From assembly GCF_003601925.1 (NCBI RefSeq), contig NZ_QZWH01000012.1:53162-117161 (forward strand): 64,000 bases of DNA, in the 5' to 3' direction. Shown here one piece after another: positions 44,534 to 54,062 of this stretch (within the stretch, counting starts at the first letter, position 1; every line of letters begins with the position of its first letter). This DNA is from Buttiauxella izardii (GTDB lineage: Bacteria > Pseudomonadota > Gammaproteobacteria > Enterobacterales > Enterobacteriaceae). The notes below the pieces were generated by a model that did no database searches, had not been told where the DNA came from, and saw nothing but the letters and a program-made list of their open reading frames with translations. The translations under genes and the position numbers were made by a program.

Positions 44534-45397
44534 ATGAATTACTCTCCCGAATCTCTTGAAGCGTTTTTGCAGGCAGTTGAAACCGGATCGTTTTCTGCGG
44601 CGGCGCGCAAACTCAAAAAAAGCCAGTCGACGGTGAGCAGCGCGATTGCCAATCTGGAGGCAGATTTAGGTGTCACGTTATTTGACCGCCAGAGCCGCCA
44701 GCCCGCGCTCACCGAGCAGGGCAAACATGTTCTGCCGTATATCCAGTCGATAGTGGCGGCGAGCGAACGGCTTAATGAAGTCTCGGTGCGCCTGGCGGGA
44801 AATGTCGAGCCACGCCTGAGTTTTGTGCTGTCGGATGTCTGGCAAACGACGCATCACGAGTCCATTCTCCAACGATTTTCGCAGCGCTTTCCGGATATCG
44901 AGTTTGAGTGTTTGATTGCTGAAGATGAGGATGTGATCGACCTGATTCAGATTGGTCGCGCCCATGTTGGCGTGTTGCGCGTGCAGCCGCGTTACCCGCT
45001 GGATGTGACGGTGGCGCGTTTGCAGGTTGGCGCGGAAATGGCGATTTTTATTCACCGCCAGCATGAGTTAGCCCATTTGCCGATGGTCGAAATGGACACG
45101 TTACAAACCGTGCGCCAGCTCAGTTTGAGTACTTTCACCGACCCGATGCGCAATAAAAGCGGCGGCCCGATGTGGTCGTCACCTTCGTTATTGATGTTGT
45201 TAGAAATGGCGGAACAAGGGTTTGGCTGGGGGATTTTGCCGCGCTGGCTGGTGGAGCAATTTGGTCACGATGTGTTGCAAGAATTGCCGGTGGCGGGCTG
45301 GCCGCAGCGTATTGACGTGGATGTGTTGTGGTCGAATAAAACGCCGCCAGGCCCCGCCGGGCGTTGGATGATCGACCAGTTGCGGGCGCAGAATTAA
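44534..45397 (+). CDS. LysR-family regulator near PACE efflux gene
   Basis: 287 residues: HTH SPESLEAFLQAVETGSFSAAARKLKKSQSTVSSAIANLEADLGVTLFDRQSRQPALTEQG at 3-63, then a LysR effector domain ending LLMLLEMAEQGFGWGILPRWLVEQF. Related PACE genes are commonly paired with a divergent LysR activator. Its leader, including the ribosome-site position, lies inside or next to an ERIC element, and no strong ribosome site is visible. Confidence 0.9.
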   Translation: MNYSPESLEAFLQAVETGSFSAAARKLKKSQSTVSSAIANLEADLGVTLFDRQSRQPALTEQGKHVLPYIQSIVAASERLNEVSVRLAGNVEPRLSFVLSDVWQTTHHESILQRFSQRFPDIEFECLIAEDEDVIDLIQIGRAHVGVLRVQPRYPLDVTVARLQVGAEMAIFIHRQHELAHLPMVEMDTLQTVRQLSLSTFTDPMRNKSGGPMWSSPSLLMLLEMAEQGFGWGILPRWLVEQFGHDVLQELPVAGWPQRIDVDVLWSNKTPPGPAGRWMIDQLRAQN

Positions 45398-45399
45398 AA

Positions 45400-45420
45400 A
45401 CGGGGCATCAAATGCCCCGT
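45400..45420 (+). terminator. Terminator hairpin after the LysR gene
   Basis: ACGGGGCAT-CAA-ATGCCCCGT, a perfect 9-bp stem 3 bp after the stop, followed by CGGGTTTT. The preceding AAAAA supports use on the other strand too. Confidence 0.75.
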
Positions 45421-45426
45421 CGGGTT

Positions 45427-45461
45427 TTGTAGGTCGGATAAGCGCAAGCGTCATCCGACAA
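45427..45461. repeat. Single REP element
   Basis: TTGTAGGTCGGATAAGCGCA... with the pairing TGTCGGATGACGCT half; same family as the REP units at 18257-18339 and 58584-58616. It lies between convergent genes. Confidence 0.88.
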
Positions 45462-45468
45462 TCAAAGA

Positions 45469-47430
45469 TTACTTGCGCTTCGGCATCGTCTTCAACAACT
45501 CGTCCGGGCTGATGGACGCCACAATATCGCTGCCCGGCAATGGCATCTTCAGGATGTGATTTTTCATCTTGCCAATCACGTGCATCTCACACGGGCGGCA
45601 ATCGAATTTCAGCGTCAACACTTCATCCTGATGCACCAGCTGCATCGGCGTCGCTTTCCAGCTTTTCACTGAACCTTTCGCCTGTTTCGGGCATAAGTTA
45701 AACGCAAAACGCAGGCAATGTTTAGTGATCATCACCGGCACTTCGCCCTTTTCTTCGTGCGCTTCATAAGCGGCATCAATCAGTTTCACGCCGTAACGCT
45801 GGTAAAACTCACGCGCTTTATGGTTGTAAACGTTGGCGAGGAAAGTCAGGTGTTCTTCCGGATAAACCGGCGCGGGAACGCTGACCGGCTTACGGGTTCC
45901 ACGCTGATATTGCTCAATACGCGCATCCGTCAGCGCATCAATCACTTCACGGCGCAGTTGGTTGAGTTGGCTGTTTGGCACGAATAACGGCGCAGGCAAA
46001 TTCAGGTCAACTTTACGAGCCTGATACATGGTCTGGCCGAGTTTTGCCAGGCTATCGCGCAGGCTGGAATACGCTTTTTCCGGGTTGTTCGCCACGTCGA
46101 ACTGCCCTTCCAGCGTTTTCGTCACGCTCACGCCGTCTTCGCAGGTTGCGGTTAACACCAGTTGTTCTTCCCAACCGCCGAGTTCCAGATCCACACGGAT
46201 GCGGCGCTCGCTGGAGGTTTTGGTCAACGCCTGCTGCCAGTTGTGGTCGAGGTTGCGGTTTAGCGGATGGTTCGGACGGACGTTTTTCAGCGTTTCCGGC
46301 ATTTCATTCGGCCAGACGCGATACTGATTTTTACCGGTTTTTTCCACGGTATTGGCGCGGAAGCCGACGATATCGCGCTTGATCAGCACGTTCAGGCCAT
46401 CGCCGTTGGTCAGCGAATCGGTCACCGTCACATCGAGGAAATCTTTGCCAACCTTCAGCACTTCACCCACCGGCAGGCCAATGTATTTCGGCGAATCAAA
46501 CGCGCCGATGTCGATTTTGCGCTCGTTAACGAAGTAATCCGTGCTGCCACGGTGGAAGGTTTTATCCGGCGACGGAATAAAGAAGTGCGAGGTCACGCCA
46601 GAAGAAGCGCGAACTAAATCCGTGCGCTGCTCCATTAATTCATCAAGCAACTGGCGATAATATGAGGTGATGTTTTTCACATAGCTCATATCTTTATAGC
46701 GCCCTTCGATTTTGAAGGAACGCACGCCCGCATCCACCAGCGCCGCCAGGTTGGCGCTCTGATCGTTGTCTTTCATCGACAGCAGGTGTTTTTCATAAGC
46801 CACCACGCGGCCCTGATCGTCTTTTAGCGTGTACGGCAAGCGGCAAGCCTGGGAGCAATCACCACGGTTTGCACTGCGCCCGGTCTGAGCGTGAGAGATA
46901 TTACATTGGCCGGAATACGCCACACACAACGCGCCATGAATGAAGAACTCAATCGTCGCGTCAACGTTTTCATGAATGGCGCGAATTTGGTTGAGGTTCA
47001 GTTCACGGGCTAAAACGATTTGCGAGAAGCCCGCATCAGACAAAAATTTAGCTTTTTCTACACTGCGAATGTCGCACTGGGTACTGGCGTGCAGCTCAAT
47101 CGGCGGCAAGTCCATTTCCAGCACGCCCATATCCTGCACGATCAGCGCATCGACGCCAACCTGATACAGGTCGTGGATCATGCGGCGCGCAGGCTCGAGT
47201 TCGTTGTCGTGCAAAATAGTGTTAAGCGTGACGAAAATCTTCGCTCCATAACGGTGTGCAAACGGCACCAGTTCTGCGAGATCGTGCAGGCTGTTGCCCG
47301 CATTATGGCGTGCGCCAAAACCAGGCCCGCCAATATAGACCGCATCCGCGCCATGCAGAATGGCTTCGCGGGCGATGGACGTGTCACGGGCTGGGCTGAG
47401 TAATTCGAGATGATTGGCGTGCAGGCGCAT
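45469..47430 (-). CDS. rlhA: 23S rRNA C2501 hydroxylase RlhA (U32 peptidase family)
   Basis: 653 residues, collinear with E. coli RlhA (YdcP). Landmarks: LELLSPARDTSIAREAILHGADAVYIGGPGFGARHNA, EFFIHGALCVAYSGQCNISHAQTGRSANRGDCSQACRLPY (four Cys for an iron-sulfur cluster) and the C-terminal ITKHCLRFAFNLCPKQAKG and FDCRPCEMHV. It makes 5-hydroxycytidine at 23S rRNA position 2501, using prephenate-dependent chemistry. Monocistronic and ending by a REP element. Confidence 0.95.
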   Translation of the reverse strand: MRLHANHLELLSPARDTSIAREAILHGADAVYIGGPGFGARHNAGNSLHDLAELVPFAHRYGAKIFVTLNTILHDNELEPARRMIHDLYQVGVDALIVQDMGVLEMDLPPIELHASTQCDIRSVEKAKFLSDAGFSQIVLARELNLNQIRAIHENVDATIEFFIHGALCVAYSGQCNISHAQTGRSANRGDCSQACRLPYTLKDDQGRVVAYEKHLLSMKDNDQSANLAALVDAGVRSFKIEGRYKDMSYVKNITSYYRQLLDELMEQRTDLVRASSGVTSHFFIPSPDKTFHRGSTDYFVNERKIDIGAFDSPKYIGLPVGEVLKVGKDFLDVTVTDSLTNGDGLNVLIKRDIVGFRANTVEKTGKNQYRVWPNEMPETLKNVRPNHPLNRNLDHNWQQALTKTSSERRIRVDLELGGWEEQLVLTATCEDGVSVTKTLEGQFDVANNPEKAYSSLRDSLAKLGQTMYQARKVDLNLPAPLFVPNSQLNQLRREVIDALTDARIEQYQRGTRKPVSVPAPVYPEEHLTFLANVYNHKAREFYQRYGVKLIDAAYEAHEEKGEVPVMITKHCLRFAFNLCPKQAKGSVKSWKATPMQLVHQDEVLTLKFDCRPCEMHVIGKMKNHILKMPLPGSDIVASISPDELLKTMPKRK

Positions 47431-47653
47431 AGTGGGTCTATTTTCTGTGTTATGGACGAAAGGCGGCTATTGTAGTCAGAATGGACGCGTAAGCATATAC
47501 CCGGCAGCCCGTTGGCTGGCGTTTGGCGAAAATCGACCTTCTACGGCGAGCCATTTTTAATTATAATTACAGGAAAAATAATTACATAATGTAATCACAT
47601 TAGGCTTATTGATGTAGATGCCTTCTGAATGATTCGGTTAAAGATGATGGGAA

Positions 47654-49606
47654 ATGACAAAAAATATAGAACACTCAAAGCTTTATCAATCTGAAGGCGT
47701 CAGGCTGTTATACAACAACTCATTACCGGGCATTCTGATTACTTTCGTTGCTTCCAGTGCTCTCGCCTTCACATTCATTGATGACACGAATTTCAATGAC
47801 AAATTCGCCTGGTGGCTGGTGATGAGTTTGATCCTCATCATGCGGGTCATTGATACGCGTATGTGGTTAAAAAGTAATGCAGAATTTAAAACCAGAAAGA
47901 CCTGGTTACTGCGTTTTGGCTGCGGGTGTTTGCTTAGTGCAGCGATGTGGAGTTTGTACGCTGTCATCTTCTACCCCCAATTCTCGATTGAAGAATTAAG
48001 CACCACTAATGTGATTCTCGCCGCTATGGCGGGCGGTGCCACCAGTATTCTTTCCGGCAATCTGCTGCTCGCCTCGTTTTACAACATTCTTATTTTAATG
48101 CCCATGTCGATATTGCTGCTGATGCAACCGGAGCAATATAAAATTAATCTCGGCGGCCTGGGAATTTGCTTTACCGCCATCATGATTGTCTCGTCTGTTC
48201 GTTCGTCAAAATACATCAAAGAAGCGATATTACTGCGCTACAGAAACAAAAAACTGGTTTCACGTATGGAAGAAACCATTCGCGTCAGAACGCGTGAAGT
48301 CTACGAAATATCCAATAAAGATTCCCTCACTGGGTTGTATAACCGCAGCGCGTTTTTATTAGCCGCACAGAATGTTGAGCTGGAATTTAAAGAGCAAAAA
48401 ATCTCGGGCTTTTCGATTTTCTTTATTGACCTTGATGGCTTTAAAAACATTAACGACACACTTGGGCACAATGTCGGCGACCGGGTGTTAGTCGCGTTAA
48501 GCGACCGATTGAAGAAATTTATTGATAGCGGGAATTTAATCTGCCGTTGGGGAGGCGATGAATTTATCCTGCTGTTGAAAGAGCATTGCCCGGTTTTAAT
48601 CAGCGAACTGGCCGATAAAATCATCGAGAGCCTGTCACGCCCTATCCGCCTGGATGAGCAAAACGTCACCCTGAACGCCACTATCGGTATTTCAGTTTGC
48701 CCGGAACACGAAAGCTCAATTACGCGGCTTATCCAACTGGCGGATATCGCTATGTATTCGCAAAAGGGCAAATATCCGGAGCGTTTAGCTTTTTACAATA
48801 TGGGGCTGGAGCGCGATCTACATCGTAAAATCACGCTAAATGAAGCGCTAAAAGGCGCGCTTGAGCGCAATGAATTTCGCCTGATGTATCAACCGATTGT
48901 CGATGCCACGGGCCAGGTCGTGAGTTTTGAAGCCCTGATGCGCTGGCGTTATCAGGAAAAAGAAATATCCCCGGTCGAATTTATTCCTTTAATGGAGCAA
49001 AGCGGGCGCATTGTGCAGACCGGGCACTGGGTATTAGAAGAAGCGTGCAAAACCCTGGCGCAAATGAATAAGCACAATGCAGGAATTTGCATGTGCGTGA
49101 ATATTTCGCTGATTCAATTTTATGACAAAGGGTTTGTGAATAACGTGAATCGCCTGATTGAACGTTACGCCATTCCCGGCCATTTACTGCATCTCGAAGT
49201 GACGGAGTCGATATTCCAGTCCGATCAAATGATGATCAACCAGAAAGTCAGCCAGTTGCAGCAGCGCGGCGTGAAGTTCTCGGTGGATGATTTTGGCACC
49301 GGATATTCCAGCCTGTCGGTTATTCAGAATATGAATATTGATTACATCAAAATCGACCGTTCGTTTATTCAGAATATCGAGCTGAAAGGCCTTTCGATTG
49401 TGCAGGCGATGATGAATATTTCCCGCAGCCTTAATTTCAGCGTGATCGCGGAAGGCGTGGAAACCGACAAACAACGCCAGTTGCTTGAAGAATGCGGCAT
49501 TCCGTTTATGCAGGGCTATTATTTTTCACGCCCGCTTGAGCGCCAGAACGCATTGGTTTACCTCGATCAGGCGCTTGAGTCACCTCCTGTTGTTAACGGC
49601 TTGTAA
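47654..49606 (+). CDS. Membrane-bound GGDEF-EAL cyclic-di-GMP protein
   Basis: 650 residues: an N-terminal membrane sensor of six or so helices (about 25-200), a short coiled-coil linker (RMEETIRVRTREVYEI), a GGDEF domain (DSLTGLYNRSAF, active site RWGGDEFILLL near 300) and an EAL domain (SFEALMRWRY near 425, VDDFGTGYSSL, KIDRSFI, VIAEGVET). Both signature motifs are intact, so it may both make and degrade cyclic di-GMP, or one domain may dominate. In E. coli a different gene set lies between rlhA and ydcO. Confidence 0.94.
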   Translation: MTKNIEHSKLYQSEGVRLLYNNSLPGILITFVASSALAFTFIDDTNFNDKFAWWLVMSLILIMRVIDTRMWLKSNAEFKTRKTWLLRFGCGCLLSAAMWSLYAVIFYPQFSIEELSTTNVILAAMAGGATSILSGNLLLASFYNILILMPMSILLLMQPEQYKINLGGLGICFTAIMIVSSVRSSKYIKEAILLRYRNKKLVSRMEETIRVRTREVYEISNKDSLTGLYNRSAFLLAAQNVELEFKEQKISGFSIFFIDLDGFKNINDTLGHNVGDRVLVALSDRLKKFIDSGNLICRWGGDEFILLLKEHCPVLISELADKIIESLSRPIRLDEQNVTLNATIGISVCPEHESSITRLIQLADIAMYSQKGKYPERLAFYNMGLERDLHRKITLNEALKGALERNEFRLMYQPIVDATGQVVSFEALMRWRYQEKEISPVEFIPLMEQSGRIVQTGHWVLEEACKTLAQMNKHNAGICMCVNISLIQFYDKGFVNNVNRLIERYAIPGHLLHLEVTESIFQSDQMMINQKVSQLQQRGVKFSVDDFGTGYSSLSVIQNMNIDYIKIDRSFIQNIELKGLSIVQAMMNISRSLNFSVIAEGVETDKQRQLLEECGIPFMQGYYFSRPLERQNALVYLDQALESPPVVNGL

Positions 49607-49608
49607 AT

Positions 49609-49634
49609 CTATAGCGGGGTAATGCTATAGTTTT
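49609..49634 (+). terminator. Hairpin after the GGDEF-EAL gene
   Basis: CTATAGC-GGGGTAAT-GCTATAG followed by TTTT, 2 bp after the stop. Confidence 0.75.
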
Positions 49635-49658
49635 GCCGTCAACAATAAGGAAAATAAG

Positions 49659-50825
49659 ATGCGCTCAATTTCGATTCCGTTACCCACGGTTTTGGCAGGG
49701 TTTGTTGCGGTATTAGTGGGTTACGCCAGTTCAGCGGCGATTATCTGGCAGGCCGCAGAAGCTGCGGGTGCCAACACCATGCAAATCGCAGGCTGGTTGA
49801 CGATGCTGGGTATCGGCATGGGAATCAGCACCTTAGCGCTGACGATTTGGTATCGCACGCCGATTCTGACCGCATGGTCAACGCCGGGTGCTGCGCTACT
49901 GGCTACCAGCTTGCCGGGCCATTCACTCAATGAAGCCATCGGCGTGTTTATTTTCGCTTCATTTTTGATTCTGATTTGCGGCGCAACGGGTTTGTTCGCC
50001 CGCCTGATGCGCCTGATCCCTTCAACGCTTTCCGCCGCCATGTTAGCCGGTATTTTACTGCGCTTCGGCCTTGATGCTTTTACTTCGCTGCAAGGCAATT
50101 TCTTAATGTGCGCCAGCATGTTGCTGGGCTGGTTGCTGGCAAAAACCTGGGCTCCGCGCTACGCCGTGGTGGTTGCGATGATCGTGGGTCTGGTGGTTTG
50201 CCTGGTCAGCGGAAATCTGCAAAGCGGCAGCGTGCCGGTCGCGGTGGTGATGCCGGAATTCACAATGCCGCATTTCTCGCTTTCCAGCCTGCTGGGCATC
50301 GGTGTTCCCTTCTTCCTCGTCACCATGGCTTCGCAAAATGCGCCGGGCGTTGCGACGTTAAAAGCGTCGGGCTATGACGTTCCGGTGTCGCCATTGATTG
50401 TCGTCACCGCGCTGATTGCCCTGATTCTGGCTCCGTTTGGCGTGTTTTCCATTTGTATCGCGGCGATCACCGCCGCAATTTGCCAGGGCAGCGAAGCGCA
50501 TCCTGACCCGGCAAAACGCTGGCTGGCCGCCACTGCGGCTGGCGTGTTTTATTTGCTGGCGGGTGTGTTTGGCGGTTCGATCACCACGCTGCTCACGGCC
50601 TTGCCTGTCGCCTATATTCATACGCTGGCGGGGCTGGCGCTGCTGAGTACCATCGCCGGGAGTTTGTATCAGGCGCTTAATCATGAACGCGAGCGCGATG
50701 CGGCGATTGTGACGTTTCTGGTCACCGCTTCGGGCGTGAATTTGCTGGGGATTGGTTCGGCGTTTTGGGGGTTGGTGGCGGGCGGAATTTGCTACGCCCT
50801 GTTCTCATTTACTCGTCGCGCGTAA
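49659..50825 (+). CDS. ydcO: BenE-family transporter YdcO
   Basis: A 388-residue membrane protein with about 11-12 helices (PLPTVLAGFVAVLVGYASSAAIIWQAAEAAG at the N-terminus). Benzoate/H+ symporter (BenE) family; E. coli YdcO is the orthologue by neighbourhood and length (391). Substrate in enterics is not established. AAGGAAAATAAG precedes the ATG. It overlaps the convergent AraC-type gene by 21 nt. Confidence 0.9.
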   Translation: MRSISIPLPTVLAGFVAVLVGYASSAAIIWQAAEAAGANTMQIAGWLTMLGIGMGISTLALTIWYRTPILTAWSTPGAALLATSLPGHSLNEAIGVFIFASFLILICGATGLFARLMRLIPSTLSAAMLAGILLRFGLDAFTSLQGNFLMCASMLLGWLLAKTWAPRYAVVVAMIVGLVVCLVSGNLQSGSVPVAVVMPEFTMPHFSLSSLLGIGVPFFLVTMASQNAPGVATLKASGYDVPVSPLIVVTALIALILAPFGVFSICIAAITAAICQGSEAHPDPAKRWLAATAAGVFYLLAGVFGGSITTLLTALPVAYIHTLAGLALLSTIAGSLYQALNHERERDAAIVTFLVTASGVNLLGIGSAFWGLVAGGICYALFSFTRRA

Positions 50826-51677
50826 CTGCGATGGCGTCACGCCAAGCGTGGCTTTAAAGCGGTTACTGAAATGGCTTGCGGAGCTAAACCCACAGGCCAT
50901 CGCGATATCCGTCAGTGATAACGGGCTGTTTTTCACTAATTCTTCAGCGCGTGACATACGGCGGAGCATCACATATTGATGCGGCGCGAGCTGGGTCGAT
51001 TGCTTGAACATTCGCGCAAAATGAAACTCGCTTAACCCCGCCTCCAGCGCCAGTTCGCTCAAGGTTAACGGCTCGCTAAGGTGCTGTTCGATATACGCCT
51101 GAATATTGCGTAACACCGCAGGTGCCAGCCCGCCACGCACATCCGGCAAGCGCCATTGCACGTTGCTGTAATTCTGCACCATGTGGGTCATCAACAAGGT
51201 CGATGCGGTGCTTAACATCAAATGGTTCGCCTGCTGCTGCCAGTCGCTGCTTAACAAAAAGTGGCGATACAGCTGCGTGATACGCGGGTCTTCGCTAAAG
51301 GTTTTCTCATCCAGCTGAATTGCCGCCGGGCTGCGATCCCAGATTTGTTCGGCGATATGGCGCAGATGTTCGTCGGTGCAGTACAGATGCACAAACGAAA
51401 ACTGATTACGGATATCCCAGGTCGTTTCACTCTCTTCCGGCATCAGGCAAAAGCGATCTGGCCCGCCGCCGTTTTTCCAGCCTGCCGACGTTTTCTGATA
51501 GGTTTCATAACCTTCATTCACGTACATGCTCAACGTGTGGTGGTTGCTGCATTGCGTCACACGATCGAGGCTATTGGACCAGGCCGACAGCTGAATGCCA
51601 GAACCTAGCTGCACGTTATCTTCCAGCACCGCGTTGTGCTGGCGAAGATTTTCAAATGCGTGATAGGGCTGGGTCAT
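50805..51677 (-). CDS. AraC-family regulator
   Basis: 290 residues: a long N-terminal sensor region (about 1-180) and the double HTH (LTLSELALEAGLSEFHFARMFKQSTQLAPHQYVMLRRM and LSLTDIAMACGFSSASHFSNRFKATLGVTPSQLR). Tail-to-tail with ydcO; its stop lies within the ydcO 3' end. An EamA-type exporter starts 177 bp away on the other strand and may be its target. Confidence 0.9.
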   Translation of the reverse strand: MTQPYHAFENLRQHNAVLEDNVQLGSGIQLSAWSNSLDRVTQCSNHHTLSMYVNEGYETYQKTSAGWKNGGGPDRFCLMPEESETTWDIRNQFSFVHLYCTDEHLRHIAEQIWDRSPAAIQLDEKTFSEDPRITQLYRHFLLSSDWQQQANHLMLSTASTLLMTHMVQNYSNVQWRLPDVRGGLAPAVLRNIQAYIEQHLSEPLTLSELALEAGLSEFHFARMFKQSTQLAPHQYVMLRRMSRAEELVKNSPLSLTDIAMACGFSSASHFSNRFKATLGVTPSQLRATSK

Positions 51678-51853
51678 GGCGCGTTACCATCAGGTTGGGA
51701 ATGACAGTTTAAGGAGTGCGCGCGCCTGTTACCAGCCTTTAACAAATTGCCGGGCAAATAAAACCGCAAGAATATGCAAGCCGCGCAACCACGTGAAAGC
51801 ATTAACGCTCGGTTTGACGAATACTCCCGCAATCCGTTTGGGGAGATAACAAA

Positions 51854-52759
51854 ATGAATGCATTACTTTATATTTCGGTGGTGGTGATTTGGGGCACAAC
51901 CTGGCTGGCGATTTACATGCAGCAAGGCGTGGTGTCGGTGCCGGTTTCTATTTTCTGGCGTTTTGCGGTGGCAGCGGTGGTGATGCTGGTGGTTCTGTCG
52001 GCGATGGGACGTTTGCGCCGTATCAGCCTGCGTGACCATCTGTTTTGTATGCTGCAAGGCGGCTGCGTTTTCGGCTTTAACTTCGTCTGCTTTTATCATG
52101 CGGCGGCATACATCAGCTCCGGCCTGGAATCAGTCATTTTCTCGATGGCGGTGCTGTTTAATGCGGTCAACAGTATGATTTTCTTCCGCCAGCGCCCGAG
52201 CAAAAACTTGCTGCCTGCGGCGGTGCTCGGCATTGCCGGTGTGATCGCCCTGTTCTGGCATGATTTAGTCGCCACACAACTCGCGCCTTCGTTGCTGTTG
52301 GGCATTGGTTTAAGCGCCCTGGGCACCTTCGGTTTTTCACTGGGGAATATGATTAGCACTCGCCATCAGCGCCGTGGGCTTGAAACGCTTTCCACTAATA
52401 CCTACGCGATGTTTTACGGCACCATTATTATGGGTGTGCTGGCGCTGGTTCGCGGAGATTCGTTTATACCGGAATTGACGCTGCGCTATCTTGGTTCGCT
52501 GTTCTACCTGGCGATTTTTGGTTCGGTGATTGCGTTTGGCGCTTACTTCACGCTGGTCGGGCGCATTGGTGCCAGCCAGGCGGCTTACAGCACCCTGCTG
52601 TTCCCGCTGGTGGCGCTGAGTCTTTCGACGATTTATGAAGGGTATGTCTGGCACAGTAATGCGATTATCGGGCTGTGTATGATTTTACTCGGCAACCTGG
52701 TGATGTTCTCAAAACCGGGGATGTTTAGCGCCCTGCCGTGGCGCAAACGGACGGCGTAG
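51854..52759 (+). CDS. EamA/DMT-family exporter
   Basis: A 301-residue inner-membrane protein of ten helices made of two EamA repeats (LLYISVVVIWGTTWLAIYMQQGVVSVPVSIFWRF at the N-terminus; SLFYLAIFGSVIAFGAYFTLVGRIGASQAAYS in the second half). Drug/metabolite transporter superfamily; probably exports an amino acid or small metabolite. GGGGAGATAAC precedes the ATG. Confidence 0.9.
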   Translation: MNALLYISVVVIWGTTWLAIYMQQGVVSVPVSIFWRFAVAAVVMLVVLSAMGRLRRISLRDHLFCMLQGGCVFGFNFVCFYHAAAYISSGLESVIFSMAVLFNAVNSMIFFRQRPSKNLLPAAVLGIAGVIALFWHDLVATQLAPSLLLGIGLSALGTFGFSLGNMISTRHQRRGLETLSTNTYAMFYGTIIMGVLALVRGDSFIPELTLRYLGSLFYLAIFGSVIAFGAYFTLVGRIGASQAAYSTLLFPLVALSLSTIYEGYVWHSNAIIGLCMILLGNLVMFSKPGMFSALPWRKRTA

Positions 52760-52765
52760 AAAACC

Positions 52766-52790
52766 AAAAAAGGGAGCCAGGCTCCCTTTT
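52766..52790. terminator. Bidirectional terminator
   Basis: AAAAGGGAGCC-A-GGCTCCCTTTT between convergent genes; A-run and T-run allow use in both directions. Confidence 0.9.
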
Positions 52791-52795
52791 CTCAT

Positions 52796-53467
52796 TTACT
52801 GCTTCTGTTCGGTATCGAATACCGTGGCGTCGGTCGCCAGGTCATCGACCACTTGCTTGAGCGTATCAATTGTCATTGGGGTATTTTCGTTGCTCAGGTC
52901 TTTACCTTCCCCTTTGCGCACCACACGCATCACGGTTTTGTTGGTCGCCGCATCAATTAACTCAGCCTCAAAGTACAGGTTGGTGTCCATGGTGCGATGC
53001 CCGGTGGCGACTTGTGTACCCGCTACGACCAGCGCGATTGGCACCACTTCGTAGAATTGCAGACCTTCTTTAGAACAATCCACCGCAGTAATGGCACCAC
53101 GGAAAATCAGGCTATGCTTGCCCGGCGTCGTCACCAGCGGCTTACGTGCTGCGGCCGCCGCTTTAAGCTGGGTGTTGGTGTAGTTTAATAATCCATCCAG
53201 TACTTTTTGCCCCACCTGCGTTGATGGTTTTGGCACCGGATAATAGGTGACAGGGTTATAAACCAGGCTGTCGTAATTACTGCCTTTAAAATCAGGATCA
53301 ATCCAACGCATAATATCTTTGCCTGAGTTGGATTTTGTTTCCTGTAGGCCAGAATAATCTTTTAGAAAACCTGAGTATTTTTCAGGCGCGGGTAACTTAG
53401 AAGCACAACCCGTTAGCGCTAATACTCCCGCCAGACATGCCGCTTTAAAACAAATTGATGTACGCAT
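52796..53467 (-). CDS. ydcL: DUF3313 lipoprotein YdcL
   Basis: 223 residues with a lipoprotein signal: ACLAGVLALTGC, lipobox Cys21. The body (KYSGFLKDYSGL, YDSLVYNPVTYYPVPKPSTQVGQKVLD, LQFYEVVPIALVVAGTQVATGHRTMDTNLYFE) is collinear with E. coli YdcL (222 residues). DUF3313 family, function unknown. In E. coli it also neighbours tehAB. Confidence 0.94.
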   Translation of the reverse strand: MRTSICFKAACLAGVLALTGCASKLPAPEKYSGFLKDYSGLQETKSNSGKDIMRWIDPDFKGSNYDSLVYNPVTYYPVPKPSTQVGQKVLDGLLNYTNTQLKAAAAARKPLVTTPGKHSLIFRGAITAVDCSKEGLQFYEVVPIALVVAGTQVATGHRTMDTNLYFEAELIDAATNKTVMRVVRKGEGKDLSNENTPMTIDTLKQVVDDLATDATVFDTEQKQ

Positions 53468-53669
53468 TATTACTCTTACTCCCTGTAGATTTCATGTAAG
53501 CGTGCGCGTTATAACAACAAAGCCCTGGGAATAATGAGGTTTAAATGCTACTTATTTCAAATTCGGAAATTGCTTGTAAATTTTGTTTCAAAAGCATGAA
53601 TGACGAAAAATTAACAGTTTAGTTGCAGATGAATTAGGATTAAGCGTAGGTAAAATAACAGGAGCAGAC

Positions 53670-54062
53670 ATGACACCTCATCTACGGATTGCTCGACCGG
53701 TGACAAATCTCAGCCAAAGCAAAGAGATGTATTGCCTGGGTTTAGGCTTAAAAGAAATCGGCGAGTTTAGTGAGCATGATGGTTTTAGCGGCGTGATGCT
53801 TGGGCCGGAGGATGCAAGCTGGCACCTGGAATTCACGGTTTGCCACCGCCATCCCGTGGAGCCTGCGGCCACGGTTGATGACTTATTGGTGCTTTATTAC
53901 CCGGATAAAGACCAATGGCAAAAAACCTGTCAGCAAATGCTGAATGCAGGTTTTTTAACCATTAATAGTTTTAATCCGTATTGGGATGTTGCCGGGCGTA
54001 CGTTTATTGATCACGATGGTTATCGCATTGTGTTACAAAATCGCGCCTGGCCACCCGCTTAA
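53670..54062 (+). CDS. VOC/glyoxalase-fold protein
   Basis: 130 residues with the vicinal oxygen chelate fold: [30 protein letters not shown] and a terminal [14 protein letters not shown] second half-fold ([12 protein letters not shown]) may bind metal through His. Likely a lyase or resistance-type VOC; the substrate is unknown. AGGAGC precedes the ATG. Overlaps the convergent tehB end by 4 nt. Confidence 0.82.
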   Translation: MTPHLRIARPVTNLSQSKEMYCLGLGLKEIGEFSEHDGFSGVMLGPEDASWHLEFTVCHRHPVEPAATVDDLLVLYYPDKDQWQKTCQQMLNAGFLTINSFNPYWDVAGRTFIDHDGYRIVLQNRAWPPA

